NCBI GenBank assembly: GCA_017607445.1 | Contig: JAEVHH010000005.1 | Span: forward strand, 2,609,001-2,673,000 | Source: Histoplasma ohiense | Taxonomy: Eukaryota > Ascomycota > Eurotiomycetes > Onygenales > Ajellomycetaceae | Direction of reading: 5' to 3' | Length of the DNA: 64,000 bases | Shown: one piece after another, positions 11,282 to 25,757 of the stretch | How the letters are laid out: every line of letters starts with the position of its first letter | How positions within the stretch are numbered: the first letter of the stretch is position 1 | Notes under the pieces: generated by a model | What the model saw: the letters and a program-made list of their open reading frames with translations, nothing else | Database searches by the model: none | What the model was told of the DNA's origin: nothing | Position numbers and translations under genes: made by a program

Positions 11282-12720
11282 GTTTGATCAGGGTATGAGT
11301 TTGTGTAAGCACACAAGCTGAGAGGAAATTAAGTTGGGTGGGAGAGCGGTAAGGGATAAGGGAGAGCTGCAACTTTATTCGTCAGAGATGTACAATTGCT
11401 AGCACTTTCAGGGTGAGAGATCGTACATTTGCTAGTGCGGCAGTGACTGTTTGTTTGGATGGACGGGAGTGCTGTTGGTGGAGGTTTGCTTCAAGGGCTC
11501 AGTTCATCCAGAGGCTAGCTTCCTTCGGCAAACAGTCGTCTAGCACATGCGTCATTGCTGACTCAGCCACGTGCGAGACCCCCAACGTCGCCACAGTCAA
11601 AGCATAATTCGCTGGTAAATGTAAGGTGGCACATCAATTATCTGCTGCCAGTTGAGATCTACTGTGCAGGAAAACACAACGGAAATACAGTGAATGGCTC
11701 CAAGAGTGTCACCAAAATATTGACCGACTATAATTCTTATGAGGAATGAGGCTAATGTTTTATGCAGATCGATCTGACTTGATTCAGAGCTGCTCGTAAA
11801 CTGGCAACTTCGGTGTTGAACATAACAAATGGAGTCATTCCTCATCTCTTTTGGCCATATCAAAGAAGCGAAACGAACAATACCGACTCTCCTGGTAACT
11901 TTGTTCCCGTTGATTTCTCTGAAGCGGGAGTAAGGTGGGGAAGCAAAATAATTCTTCCAGTGTCTGTGAAGGAAAGAAAGAACTGATTCACTCTTCAACG
12001 CCGCCTTGCCAACCTGCTTGCCGCCGTTTGTGCGATATCGCTGGGCTAAAATGGGAACACCCAGCCAACTGCATGTCGAGAGCAAGATTTACGCCTTATA
12101 TGCACAGCGCTTCTTAGCGTTGAAATTCTGTCTAGGGCACAAGGCTCAGTCGATATGGATTTCGAACCGCTGGACATATATCAGATAATTTTTACCTTTG
12201 ATAAATTCAATGCACAATCATAGCTCAGTCCTGTGTAAAAAATTCGTGCATAGGGTACGAGTCTTATCTGCTCGATACAACGTGGGAATATTGAATGTAC
12301 CAGCAGATAATCGTGAAACATACCCGCTCAAGACCGGTGTAAAACGTAAAGGAGATAGTACATAGTCGGGAAAATGCCATTTGGAAGATATGATCAACTG
12401 TGCATCGCATGGACGCCTTGTCATTGAGTTGCCCAAAGAGCGTGCTGGCTGGGGCCGTGACTGGCCCGTGTTGCTGACTACTCCGCTCAACCTCCTCACC
12501 TGATCCACTCTCACCCTCTCCATTTCTTCTATCTTCAACCTTCTTCTTCCCCCGATGTTCCAACTCTCTTCCCCTCCATCCCATCTCTGCACACCCACAA
12601 CCTCTGCTTTTCGGTCTTCCTCCTAATCCGCCCTCTGTCGATCAATCACTGCTCGTCTCAACACTTTTATTCTTTACCTGTCTTTCATCTTAACTTGTCA
12701 CAACGCGTTGCCTATCCCAG
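11282..12720. promoter_or_regulatory. Divergent promoter region, IF1 / 14-3-3
   Basis: About 1.4 kb lies between the IF1 start and the 14-3-3 5' UTR intron. A TGACTCA box (11559-11565) sits next to CACGTG (11568-11573), about 280 bp upstream of IF1. From about 12480 to 12720 the plus strand is strongly C/T-rich, typical of highly expressed fungal genes, and probably contains the 14-3-3 transcription start. Confidence 0.5.
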
Positions 12721-13179
12721 GTAAGAAGTGTGTCTTGTTTTCTGCGTGTGATTTCACTGTCTTGCGTCAGCAACCGGCTTCCATCGCTGCTTTAACACCC
12801 ATCGGTATTTCTGTCCAAGATTATATGTTTTCCGGCTGCAATTTTTTGTAATCTGCATCCATATCCATGCTTCTACCATCCTTTTAACTTATCTGCGTCT
12901 CGTTATATTCTCTTGACGGTTGAGAACTACCGTCGTGTGGTGTCACAACACCAAGCATTCCACTCCTGATTGTTCCCCTTCTTCTACCCATCCCTTTTAC
13001 CCATATTTCCCACATTACAGCTCCACCTTGCGCATTTTGTTTGGGATTTGATTTTGATGCTATTTCCAAGACTCCCATGAATGCGAAGCCTCCTCTTGAC
13101 AAGCAACCCCTCATATCTTTCTTCTTCTAGTTGAATATGTTGGTTATGCCTAGCTCACGCTAACAAATATCAATTGTAG
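12721..13179 (+). other. Probable 5' UTR intron of the 14-3-3 gene
   Basis: A GTAAGA donor at 12721 directly follows a pyrimidine-rich leader. An acceptor (TTGTAG) ends at 13179, 15 bp before the start codon, with a CTAAC branch-like site near 13160. The 459-bp length is much greater than the coding introns here. The call rests on splice signals alone; transcript reads spanning the junction would confirm it. Confidence 0.6.
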
Positions 13180-13194
13180 GAATCTTGATTCATA

Positions 13195-14271
<1,077 letters not shown>

Positions 14272-15289
14272 ATGATGGGAAAATAATTGAGTATTTTTTG
14301 CTGTTTTTAGATCGGAGGAGTGGATACAAGGGAAACTGTGTGTCTTGCTATTTTGCCCGTCTTTTTCGAAATATTCGTTCTGTTCCTTATTTACCTTCAA
14401 AAACCCCGCGCCAGCTCCTGATTACCTTTTTCATCACTCATCAATCTCCCAGTGATACACACTCTCTCTCCTGTCTCTCACTCTTAATCTCCCACTCTCG
14501 TTCCTCCTTGATTTTAGCGGCTGGGAAGTTCAACAACTATTATTCTACTTTCTCGATTTATCTTTTTCCTCCCTCACACTTCCCCCTTATTATTGAAAAC
14601 TAAAAAAGAAGATTGATTGAGTTGACAAATACGCTTTTAACGTTCCTCCATGAAGAAACATCCCCCAAACCGTTCATTTCCCGTATTCTCTTTCTCCCTA
14701 AAAATAATTTTTTTCTTTTTTTCTTTTGATAAATGGGATAGGGTAGGTAGAGCGTGGGCGGTCACCCAACTTTTTTCGGAATTCCTTCAAACTACAAAAT
14801 CATCACCTCCTGCAAACAAAACCCCCATATGCTACAAAATTAAAAGAATAAACGAAACGCAGTCGACATCAGATATATATATTCATCTCTTTTTGGCATT
14901 CGCCTTCCACCTCCCCTTCAAAAAGATAAAAATAAAACTGTTATTTTACTTATTTCTTGACGTAATCTCAAGTCACTGTAAAATTGATAGAAGATGGGGC
15001 AACAGCAAACAGAAGAAGAGATTATCATCGTCTTCTCGAATTCTGAAAAGCTGATCCTGTCAAATTCTCTGCATTTTCCATTCTTACTTTTCATTCCATT
15101 TTTGTTTTGTTATGCTAAATTTTCTTTTTTTCATTTCTATACGGTTTCAATAGTTCTTTACTTTCATGATTGTGTGCATTGGACTTCATTTCGGAAGAGC
15201 AATGGATGAATGAATGCATATGCTTCTCTTTTTACATTACCTCTGTATTTTATTCTCTCAAGTGATGTCAATCCACAAACAGCAGACAT

Positions 15290-15315
15290 ATGCACATGCA
15301 CATGCACATGCACAT
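15290..15315. repeat. ATGCAC hexamer microsatellite
   Basis: About four perfect copies of a hexanucleotide (ATGCAC) lie in the intergenic DNA. It is likely a length-variable locus. Confidence 0.85.
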
Positions 15316-16882
15316 GTTCCTGTGATTCATGTCTTTATGTTAGTTAGACTGCTGGGGCAAAAGAGCTCAATCATCATCCATGCCATGTCAGTAGTAGAGA
15401 GAACCAAACCCCCAGCAGTTTGTTTATTGCTTCTTAAGTCAATCACTAACCAATCAGTTACAATCTACCAACAAACACAATAAATAATCAATCTCCATCA
15501 AAGTCTATATTCATCTTGATATCTTTTCTTCATCACAAACCCAAGACCTCTTGCAGTTAATTTTCAAGTGAGGGGGTGGTGTTTGTTGAACCCTACCTAG
15601 CCAGCTTCTTCCCAGCCCTCAGGATTTCTTGATCTCCCTTGTTCACACCCTAGTGTGTGAGGAATTGTGATGACTTTATTTGACATCTATATACATTACA
15701 AGCTTATATATTTGGATCATCTTTTGTCTCAGCATTGAGTTCTCACACTACTTCATTGTCTTATTCTGTTTCGAGTTTCAAAATGGGAGTGCGTGTTCAA
15801 TGATGTGATGACCTTTGCTATATCAACAAAAAATCTCTTACACATATATTTTCCCCTTTTATTCTATCTACAAATATGTCAATTCATCTTCCAACAATAG
15901 CGGGTAGTATCTAATGATTTATAAGTTACAAATTAGATTCGTTTGTCGTTTACCTCTCAAATTTCAGTTACAGGAAACTAATAGGCGGCAGCCGCGGAAG
16001 CTGGAAACGGGAAGTGAAAACGGATGAGGAAAAAAAATATAATTTGCATGAAAAATTTGAAGTTGAATCTTAGGTTATTCCAGTGGACACTTTCCCTCCA
16101 ACCCAGCCGTCCCGTTTCTCTTCTCTATTTTTGAGCGCTTACTAGTATATTTTACCTAGGAACCATGCATGGGGTGGCTAAATTTACTCCTATCTAAAAA
16201 ACCAAACGCAGAGGAAGTAAATCAAGACAAACCTTTGCCCGGCAGCCATTTTCTTCAATACGTTTTTACCTTTCGAAAAAAAAATTCCCATGGACGTTAC
16301 GCGAAGGAGACATATTAGAGAGTTGGGTAAAGCTGGATTTCATATGGAAACTCCAGGCCGTAAGAAAAATGAAGACGACAAATGTACTGTACTAACTAGT
16401 GAGTACGATATCTAATGAAATTTCTCTCTTTTAGGAGCAAAAATAAAAAGAAGGAACTAAAGCATGTCCTCGATTCGAATTTTCTACTTTTGTTCTTTTA
16501 TTCGTTAGCTTGAACTGTACTGTACATGTACTCTGTGGATGCTGTGATATGAAGGGTATATGAGATATGTGTGGGGAAGAGGGTTACGGGGGATAAGGTA
16601 GAGCAGAAAATAAAAGCTAGGTTCAAAAACTTGGCATGTTTGATAGGTAAATGGATGGATTGGGATTCTGTATAGGGTGCTTGAAATAGAGGGGAAGGAG
16701 GTAAGAAGTAAGTAAGTGGGACGTATTCTCATAATGTACGATGGTAAAATCCTTGAGGCAACAAAGCGGCACCGAAACAAAAAAGACAAAAGACGACATA
16801 ATGTAGTGGGTGATAGGGCAACAAAAGCAGGGATTCCAGGAGCTGCGTTGAAAAGTCTAGAACGCAAAAACAAGTTGAAAGG

Positions 16883-16940
16883 TATGTATATATATATATA
16901 TATATGTGTGTGTGTATATGTGTGTGTATATGTGTGTGTG
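16883..16940. repeat. (TA)n/(TG)n microsatellite
   Basis: A run of alternating TA passes into TG repeats interrupted by TATA. It is purine-pyrimidine alternating DNA in an intergenic region. Confidence 0.9.
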
Positions 16941-18560
16941 CGAATGGCATGTTATTTATTTCTTTCCATCGAGCCCGAAGAAATGATATTTTTTAGTTCT
17001 GTTTCTTGTGGTTTTTTTTGAGAAGAGGACGAAAGAACTTTACAGTCTAGTAAAGCTCCTCCACCCCTTCTATGTGACAAATCCTTTAATTCCATCCATA
17101 GTAAGAAAAGAGGGAGACAAGAATTTCACCAAGCCCTTTCAACACACGTATATGAACTCCATCAACCACGCCTGGTGTGTTCCTTCCGACATGAATTTTA
17201 TGTAAAATGTCGGAAAGATAAGAAAAGAAGCATATGGAATGAAATAAGAGAATTTGGACAAAAAGGGGATGAAATAGTGGTAGAAAGAAAAAAAGTGGAA
17301 AGAAAATTCAACGCCTCTGCTTTGGAGCCCATAATTGCAGAAGAGCACATAAAGAAACCAGAAGGAACAGAAAAAGCACAGAAGCGGATAACAAAATAGT
17401 ATAACTCTGTTCAAGGAAAGGGAAAAAAGATCCGCAAGAAAGGGTCTGAGGAAGGAAAAAATCATACACGGCACAGGTGAAAATTAAGTATCTGATAGAC
17501 AAGGGGAGAGAATATATCGCACTCCTGATTCAGCAGGGGATCGAAAAGCTTGATAAAGACAAAAGGTTGAAAAAAGAATCGTAGCAGTTGATCCCAGTCT
17601 CAGCCATGGGTTGAGCATATTTATGTGTAGTCAGATGTAGAAAGTTTTAGATCCGTCCTCCTTTGTCAAATCGGCTCCATCAGAGCGAGTGATAGGGGCT
17701 TTTCAAGGGCAGCAGCGCAGCAGCGCACTACACATCGACCCAGAAAACGCATACGCGAGGAAAATAGTTGCGTCGATTTGAGGGATACGTAGACCATGCA
17801 CGCACCATCACCTAGCTCAGAGATCACAGCCGCGCCTTCTTCTCACGGAAGATAGAAGACGGAAAAGAACGAAGAGATTAATAACCCAGTATGGGCACGG
17901 AGAAATCCGGGTATTGTTTCTTTCTGGCGATTAGGTTATATTTGTCTTTCTTTAGTCAGGATGAGGCCACATGCTCACAAACTGGGCTTGCCACTAGCTT
18001 AATAAAATGCCTGGATTTGATTTCGGGCTGGCGATACCTCTCTTCCTCTCTATTTCCGCACCGAACGGGGTACGACTCGTGTGAAGATGGATAAAAGCAT
18101 AAAGAAGCAAGCAAAACTTGCTAGTGTCTAAAACTGACGGGGTATCTTGGATCGAAGGGGGTGATTCTAACGAGGCGTAATACGTAAATCTCGTTTCGAA
18201 ACCACTCAATAACGATAAGAACACGTCGCTCAAGAAACGAATGACTAAAGTAATGCGTTGCAGTCGACTTTCGCGGTGGGGAGTGTGTTTGATTTGGAGG
18301 TACAGACTCCACATGATTAAGAAGATTAAGGGTGTATTATAGGCGATAATAAAGGTTATGCTAACGCTGCTGATCGAGGGTCGTAATGCGTAATAGTATC
18401 ATGAATGAATCGAAGATGAATTCGAGGTATGAGTCGCTATGTCCTCAACCTGGTCGTCGAGACCAAGGGAACAGCCAATTGTTTATTTTGAGAGTGGGTG
18501 GGGGAAGAACGGAAATAAGAGGTGGGAAACGCATTTCAACATCCCCCCGGGTTTAACTGA

Positions 18561-19254
18561 TCACTTCTGTTGTTTCTTGCCTTTCCCGACACCACTAGTC
18601 GATGTAACCTCCGTCTTAGCGGACATCGTCCGTGTGAGACCACCGATATAGTCCTGTAGGAATCTATTCTCATTTTCTAGTTTGTCGTGGTCTGACTTGA
18701 CCTCATCAATGCGCTCTGCGAGGGCTTGCAGAGATGACTGTAAGGTATTTGCTTGCCTGCACGGACGCGTCGGGTTAGCATCATATATAGAAAGACGTGG
18801 GACATGTCAACTTTGTCAAAGGTGGGGTAAAAACAACAAATGGCACTATAGCCAACCGGAAAGGGTTATATCACGTAAGAGAAGAGTCCTTTGTTGATCG
18901 ATTGTACTTTTTGCGCGAAACTCACTTTTGTAAGGCCTCTCTTGCTTCTCTACTAAGTTTCTCAACATCTGCCGAGTTCCTTCTCGGACTCATGGCACGA
19001 GCGTCGTCCGGGGGGAATTCCTCCTTCTCGATCTCAATTTCAGGATGGTCGCGGGGGACAAGAATGGAGGCACTGGGTTTCCGACTTGCCAGGCGGGGAC
19101 GGTCAGCCCTGGATTTTCGATCATGTTCAGTATCCGATATTGAGGATGACGAAGACGAAAGAGCCGAGACATGCACGCTGTTGATATTCTCGTTTGGAGA
19201 TGGCATTGCCGGCACTGGATCTGATCTATTGTCCACACCAGGTCCAACAGCCAT
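18561..19254 (-). CDS. SCOC-like short coiled-coil protein (DUF2205/Slo1 family)
   Basis: Two exons, 19254-18926 and 18756-18561, with a GTGAGT donor, encode 174 residues. The N-terminal 90 residues are Ser/Pro/Asp-rich and disordered. From about residue 95 a continuous heptad pattern runs through L-S-R-E-A-R-E-A-L-Q-K-Q-A-N-T-L-Q and I-D-E-V-K-S-D-H-D-K-L, then N-R-F-L-Q-D-Y-I-G-G-L, the signature of the SCOC domain. Yeast Slo1 and human SCOC are Arl1/Arl3-linked Golgi coiled-coil proteins; a Golgi role here is inferred from that family. The tail is a Lys-rich G-K-G-K-K-Q-Q-K. Confidence 0.8.
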
Positions 19255-22200
19255 TCTGCGATATTATGGACCCCAAATCCGCCAAGTGAAAATATTAAGT
19301 TGAAAAAAAGAAAGCTGAAAAGAAAAATGACGAGGTTCCAGCTCTCAAATATCACACAGATGGCAATAGATCTCGAGGTTGGCCACGACGGATGAAGAAA
19401 AGAAGCTGTTCGAGAGGACAGTAAACACCCAAGCTAGTGGGAGACCGCCAACAGCTATGATAAAGAAATCAACCCACGAGGCGGCTATAAATCGAGAAGC
19501 TGCTTTTTTTTTTCGGGGATGGATAAATGATCCGCAGAGAGAAAGCGAAAATTTGGGGAGAATGGAAATGGCGGGCGAAAAGTTGTCAGGGCCCAACGAG
19601 TCGAGTGGGTGAAGTGGTATAGAGCCCTTTTGGGCGGGGGGTGATGATGTATCAAGGAGACAGAGGGGGGAACGTGTGAGAGAAGAGGGAAATATAAGGT
19701 GAAAAGAGTAGAGTCTAGCAAAACCGATGTATAGCGAAGAAACCAGTCGATCACCTTGTAAGGCGCTGAGGGAGGAACAGCGGCAGGGGAGACAAAAAGT
19801 CAGGAGAGGTGTGAGCGTTCGCTGGTTGAGAGAGAGAAAAACACCTGGCAGCGGCAACGAGGAGAAGGACGGTGAGGCAAAATGAAGCCAACAGCGCTGA
19901 TTAATGGAGACAGAAAGACAATGTTGGACGCTTTCTCTCATCGACGTCGCTGAGCGTGGAGTGCTGGGAAGGCTCTCTTGTCGCCGTTTGCCAGGCAGTC
20001 TCCGTCTCTCTGGCTTTTCGGTCCTTTTAACAGGCTGTAGCGCTGGGGTGAGCGAGTGAGCGAGCGAGCGAGCGTGAGCGAAGGCTTGACTCTTCTCCTG
20101 GCGGTGGAGCAGTGGATGGGGAGAGTGGCCGGGGATGTTGGGCAAGGGTAGAAGGTTAACGCTGGTAGTGGAGTGGTAGCGCTGGTAGCATTGGTGCTGT
20201 TAATTGTGGTGCTGGAGGTGGAGGTTGGCCCGTATTATTGGTGCGGTCACGTAAACGTGACGGAGAATGTTACATACAAGGCAGTCAGCCGATGAGGGCG
20301 CTGTGTCCTACTATTTGCTGGGTTTGCCAGGCCCGGTATGATATCCTGACCCGCTTACCAAACCAGTACGCGACCACTCCTGTATTGGCGTATGTATTGC
20401 TGTAACGAGCAGTAAGTGGCCGATCACTAGGATGGATGCAGCATGATGCTGATGAAGATGGTTTCCACAGTTCCAAGGTTAATCATTTCGCTCAACCCCC
20501 AGGGGTGTGTAACTTGTGATGCTGTTGGTATTTTATCTTATTCTTCTTCGTCTTTGGCTTACGATCACGAAGGCTAGCGCAGAAAAAAGAAAATGCAAAA
20601 TATCGTCATAATTACGAAACGAAAAACGATCAAAATAATCGCTGTAACTTAACAGAGAGCTACCACCGTATCGGGACATTTTAACTTAAATGTACTCCGT
20701 GCTTTTGGAGCATTTGATTACCTTTGACTTCTGTCCTATAACTCCTATAACTCCTATAACCACCCATCAGATTATTTTGTCGAAGGATGGCTACCGCTCC
20801 ATAAGATAACCCATCCCCCAAAAAATTACACCAGTGGAAGAAGAGTGGCCGATGAGGCTTTTATTAGAGCTTCCGTTTTGGAAGTAATAGCCACAGTGGG
20901 GGTTGGGCGATATTACATACAGTACCTCCGCAAACCCATTAGTACACAATAATATTCTGTACACGACATACCATTCTTACAATCAGCGTACAGGACAGTG
21001 GAAAGCTGCTGGCATTCCCAGCTGTGTTGAACTTATCGTGGGTCAATGATTCATCATCACATGTGCTCCGTCTCTACCTGTACAGTGTAGGAATGGCATT
21101 TGGAGGGCAACTCACTTCCTTATTCCCCATTCAAATATCAACTTTATTCTAGCAGATGAAATCCAAAGCCAAAGTCAGTAAATCCGTTCACTACGTGAAA
21201 TTAAGAAAGAATGTTGTCTACTATGTATATAGCACGCTTCCGAAGGAAGCCTTGGGGTGTTTGATCCTCCAGGTCGATGTGAAAGTAAACAGATGCCCTT
21301 CTTATATTATGCAACCCTCTGGTTTAACTACACATTTTTAAACGGAAAGAAGATAGTTGGGAATAATGAGGGGATGTATTAGACTCTGCTGCCATGAGTT
21401 AAACAATCAAACTGACCATCAAGGCTTGAAGCCTCCACGCGACGCTTTCCGTCCCACACCTCAATTACTTGAAACCTTGCACAGATTATTAGTGGAATGC
21501 GCAACCCCCCCCCCCCGGCTGACCTGATAACACGCTGTCCTACAAGATCTACAAAAATAGACTGGGAACTGACACCGACTGGAGGGGTGTACTATGGTAC
21601 CTGCGCAACTAGGATACAAAACCCCTTACATACCGGGGTTACAAAGTTGAAGACGACAAGGGGTACAGCTTCGGGATTCCGATGCAGGAGCGGGAGCAAG
21701 TACAAGAGCAAAGTAGCTCGCCGCCCGCATTTGGAGGTCAAAAATGTATGCTGGGTTTCGGCCGACCAATCTTCCATGGACAAGGCAATGTTGAATGCTT
21801 GAATATCAGTCCGGGGCTCCGGGCACTGAGCTTCCAAGGGTGAATCTGGACTTTGACAGATGCAGCTGTACCCCTTTCCAGATAGCATCCTGACACTGAA
21901 TAAACTCACAATTCCAGGAGTAAATAATTCAAATGATTAATAAATAAAAACATCAATGGCAACAGTGTTTTGAATAATATATCACAATTTACTTTAATCT
22001 TCTTGAACTGGTCTCTCTGGCAGATTCATTTATCCACATTGAATTATATCATTCTTCTATAGGTTTAGCCCATTTGCCCATCTTACAACAGTAAATTGTC
22101 CATCAGCACCTCAGAGTTGCTCTATAACTATATTATGAAAGACTGATATAATCAATTAACTGCAGAGCAAAGAACAAGTTATCGCATTCTACATTATCCC

Positions 22201-25000
22201 CAGGTGTTCCGGGGCCGTTGAATGGATAGTACTGTAGCCAACAAGAAATACAGAGATCCAAAACCTAATCGTGAAGGCAGCGCATCGATGTCTAAAAAGC
22301 TATCGTTCCATCATCATATGGTATGTAGTTATACAAGTAATTGCAATTCTAATCATTTTCTTGTTGGGCAGCTCTGTTCCAAGGTTGTCCACAGATACCA
22401 CGTGAGTCAGACGCCCCTACCTAGGTACTATTTCATGTAACCTTAAAGTTAAAATACCTACCATGCAGTGCGCAACCATAACAAAAGATTATTCCGAAAC
22501 TTTGTGGAAACTTCGAAATTAGCACTTAGTGTTTGCAACGGCCATGACGTTACAGTCCGTATTATTATTAGAATAATTTATTTTGTGTGGAGGTATCCAG
22601 TTCAATAGCTCTTATTATTAAAAAAAGAGGCGATGATACATTTTCCCGGTCAATAATCAATAAGATATTGAACAAGGTAGGGATACTGAAGAGGCAAGGG
22701 TCCACAGTTATTTTTGTGAAAGAAAGAGACAAAAACCGTACCCGAAATTTGAACAGATCAATTTAGTTGTTCGAAAGCAACTCGTCTGACGGATTCAAAT
22801 AATATCTATTATTACTGAACTTTGGAAAAATATGTCTCTCATCTTTGATCGTTTTGCTCGTTTTCTCCCTCTTTTATTTTCCGATATAATACATGGAGGG
22901 CGGAATATTCTTCGTGCCTTAACTTTATGATGAGTTGAGCCACAGCGGTCCGTGTTTGCAGTAAGTTGCCATTATGCTCTCCGCAAATACTAGTATTTTA
23001 CTTGTTCAGTCCCCAACCTAAAAGAGAATGCGAGTTGGATAAAAAGGAGGATGGTGGAGTAGTCTCTGATTGGCCAATCTTATGGCAAACTGTGCATCCG
23101 CAATACAGTAATCTGCTTAACTTCGTCCTCTCACCAATATCATTTTTGCTCTCTCGAGCCTCGTGGCAAATATGAAAGGCACCATTTTGGCCACATAGGG
23201 TCTCCTCAAATCCTTTCCCCCAGCCTAAATGCGCTTGGCAGTACCAGAAACCACTAATCTGGGGAGCAATCTAGTTGTACCCCGGCTTACTTTGGTGCAG
23301 CCCTAATACACTGGTAAAACAACACCATGAATGCATCAGCGACCAAAACAGCAGTGATGGGAAACTTGATACCAACTACCACTCCCTTCTCCTTTCCTTT
23401 CAGTTGGTACTGTACATGCTCCTGGATTTGTACCTGCGCCTTCACTATCAAATCTTAATGGTTACAGCCAGCCTTTTTACTTAGTAGTTGCCAACCACAG
23501 CCAAATTTTAAATGTAACAACATTTAGTAGTTTCTCTCGTAGCTAATATACACTGTGGAACACCAGCGTTGGGTCATATTTAAAACGACATTGCAAAGAA
23601 TATATATTGTACATCGCATGCGCCCAATGAATAGGTTGATCCAAAAGCTGTTTGTTATTAAGTTGGACTGCAATATCGGGTGAAATTTGAAACACAATAG
23701 GGAATGACATCAGAGATGATTGACCGACCATATACGATCTACAGATGTATATTGCCAGCAAGACGATATCCTTTTTTCTCAATGGTTGGATTTTACCTTG
23801 GCTGACTATAGAAAATGATGTAGGGATTATCAGCAGGAAATACACTGCCAACTGATTGGGTTTGGATAACAAAAAATTCCCAAACATTCTTTAGTTTGTT
23901 TCAAAAAACGCTTTATGATTCTCATTGTATCTCTGTTTTCAGAATAAAATATCTAGGTCTGTTTCACAATTTTTGTTTTAAACAACTTAGCTTTTGATAT
24001 GAAGTTGTTAGTTTTGATGAGCTTTGAACCTTCGATCTTTGTTGAGTATTTTAGATCTACATGTACGATGTATAACTAGTGCAGAATGCGAAGGAAGTTC
24101 TGTATAATATCATACATGCACATAGTTACAAAACTTGGAGGTAAGATTGTATCAAGCTAACACACCAAGTACACCGATATATCGACTTCATCTGAATCAA
24201 AATACCTCTTTAAATTGGCGCATTCGTTATCTTAAGCCTTCCTTTCTATGGAAGAACAGACAAACATTATTCCCTCTAACAAAACAAACTCTATTCAGTA
24301 TTATTTATTTATTATTATTATGGAGCAAAGGATTTTTCAAAAAAAAAAAAAAAAAGCCAACTGCTAGAAATGTAATCTGTGAAGGAGCAACTGTCAAATG
24401 CCAAGCGATTTAATTATCCGCCAACTCTTTCCATTGACAATTTTTCCCCTCTAAATCTGCATGGGTTTCTTCCGGAAGAATACAGCATCGTGATTGGGGT
24501 GGCTGAGAAAGGCATTTGAAGCGATCATCGCTGTGCTGTGTCAAGGGGGGATAATCGGCTTCCTTTTAAGTTAGTTTCTAATTTAGTGCAATCATCATCA
24601 TAAAAGGTTGCTTTGTTGCATCATCGCAGGGAGACTTTGGAAATTGCAGTCTCTCTCTCCAGATGAAACTGAGAGAGCATAAAATGGAAAGCAGCATGTT
24701 CACATCGTTGTGATGAACCCTCGTCGCGGAATTTGAGTGGAAGATTCCATCTCTGGCGGAGATATGGGTCATGTGCTGCGAGGGATGATGAATGTGCCTC
24801 GAGGGGATGTCGAAAGAAAACCAAGCGGGAACAATATGATGTCAGAACCGAAATGCCCATGAATGGATGCACAAATGGAGAACAGATGCTGTTAGGATCT
24901 TGATTCTGTTTTTTTGAAAATGGTGAAATAATTGGAGGGGAGTGCGGACACATAAAGACCCATCAATGAGCTGAATTTCCAACCAGCGGAGTTACGGAGT
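19255..25000. other. Long AT-rich gene-poor tract
   Basis: The first kilobase is the GC-richer upstream region of the SCOC-like gene and includes a (GAGC)n run near 20049-20080. After about 20500 the DNA turns AT-rich with many stop codons. A GC-richer island at 21490-21910 starts with a 12-base C-run. No frame longer than about 115 codons looks conserved. Nothing here could be named. Confidence 0.5.
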
Positions 25001-25757
25001 TTAAAATCTGTGAATCAAATGGTTGGCAGTCCAAAGATATTGCCATATCTTCTGGCCTGTTTCAACATGAATCAAAAAACAATACTTTTCCCACTGAAAT
25101 AGTTGAGAGGCCTTTTCTGCTATGAGGCCTTGAATCATACCACATGACCGATATTCCGTCCTGAGTTCTGAATCACACAGTAAATTAATGCTGAGCCTGA
25201 AGCCAATCATGCGGCACGGTCTCCTATTACTAAATTGTGACTGCTTGTCCAGCTGGTGCAGAATTTCTGTCGTCATCGTCCAGGGACAATCGAGAGGATC
25301 TAAAAAATATCTCAGCAAGAATGGCTTGCCTCGCGGAACATACCGAGATATCGCCTCTCATTACCACGTGTACTTCTCCATAATATTCTGTCAGGGTGGA
25401 AATGATAACAATCACTGCTGTTCATGATTGGTGCCACAATACTAGAATAGGTGAAGGATAAGATGTCAGGAGCAGTTAGACAACACAGCAACTTACGCAG
25501 TAAACAGTAAAGTATCAAACTGAAATAACGCATCAGCTTTTCACCATGGAGGAGTAAAAAAACGCCTGAAAGCCTCTTCGTTCAACCTACCTAACTCCAA
25601 AGGACCTGAGATCCACAATATCGCAATCCCGTGCCATTGACAGCAGGCCATTCTCACGGAACCAATCAATCGAAATCCCGCCACGGAAAAAAGCAGGTAC
25701 GAAGGGAAGAAATGTTGGACTCCGCAAGCCGAGTTTCCACTCCTCACCCAATCCCAT
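25001..25757 (-). CDS. Candidate spliced gene of unknown function
   Basis: I do not recognise this product. A plausible model joins 25757-25596, 25519-25497, 25441-25344 and 25299-25001 on the minus strand into 193 codons plus stop. It begins MGLGEEWKLGLRS and contains I-D-W-F-R-E-N-G-L-L-S-M-A-R-D and a Cys/Trp-containing C-terminal exon. All three introns obey GT-AG, are 44-76 bp long and keep phase. Weak points are the 23-bp second exon, a GTTAGG donor on exon 1, and open frames in another phase over exon 1. It lies alone in AT-rich DNA. It may be a small gene, a relic, or chance. Confidence 0.28.

Larger units (their letters stand above)
14272..18560. other. 4.3-kb intergenic region without a recognised gene
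   Basis: The first several hundred bases are the pyrimidine-rich 3' UTR of the 14-3-3 gene. The rest is AT-rich with simple repeats and only short, non-conserved frames. It ends at the 3' end of the SCOC-like gene on the other strand. Confidence 0.5.

Noticed and set aside
19345..20145. 266-codon minus-strand open frame upstream of the SCOC-like gene
   Set aside because: Leu/Ser/Pro-rich composition reflects the purine-rich plus strand, there is no motif, and it overlaps the expected promoter of the gene at 18561-19254.
23543..23887. 114-codon minus-strand frame in the gene-poor tract
   Set aside because: AT-driven composition, no motif, no splice-supported extension.
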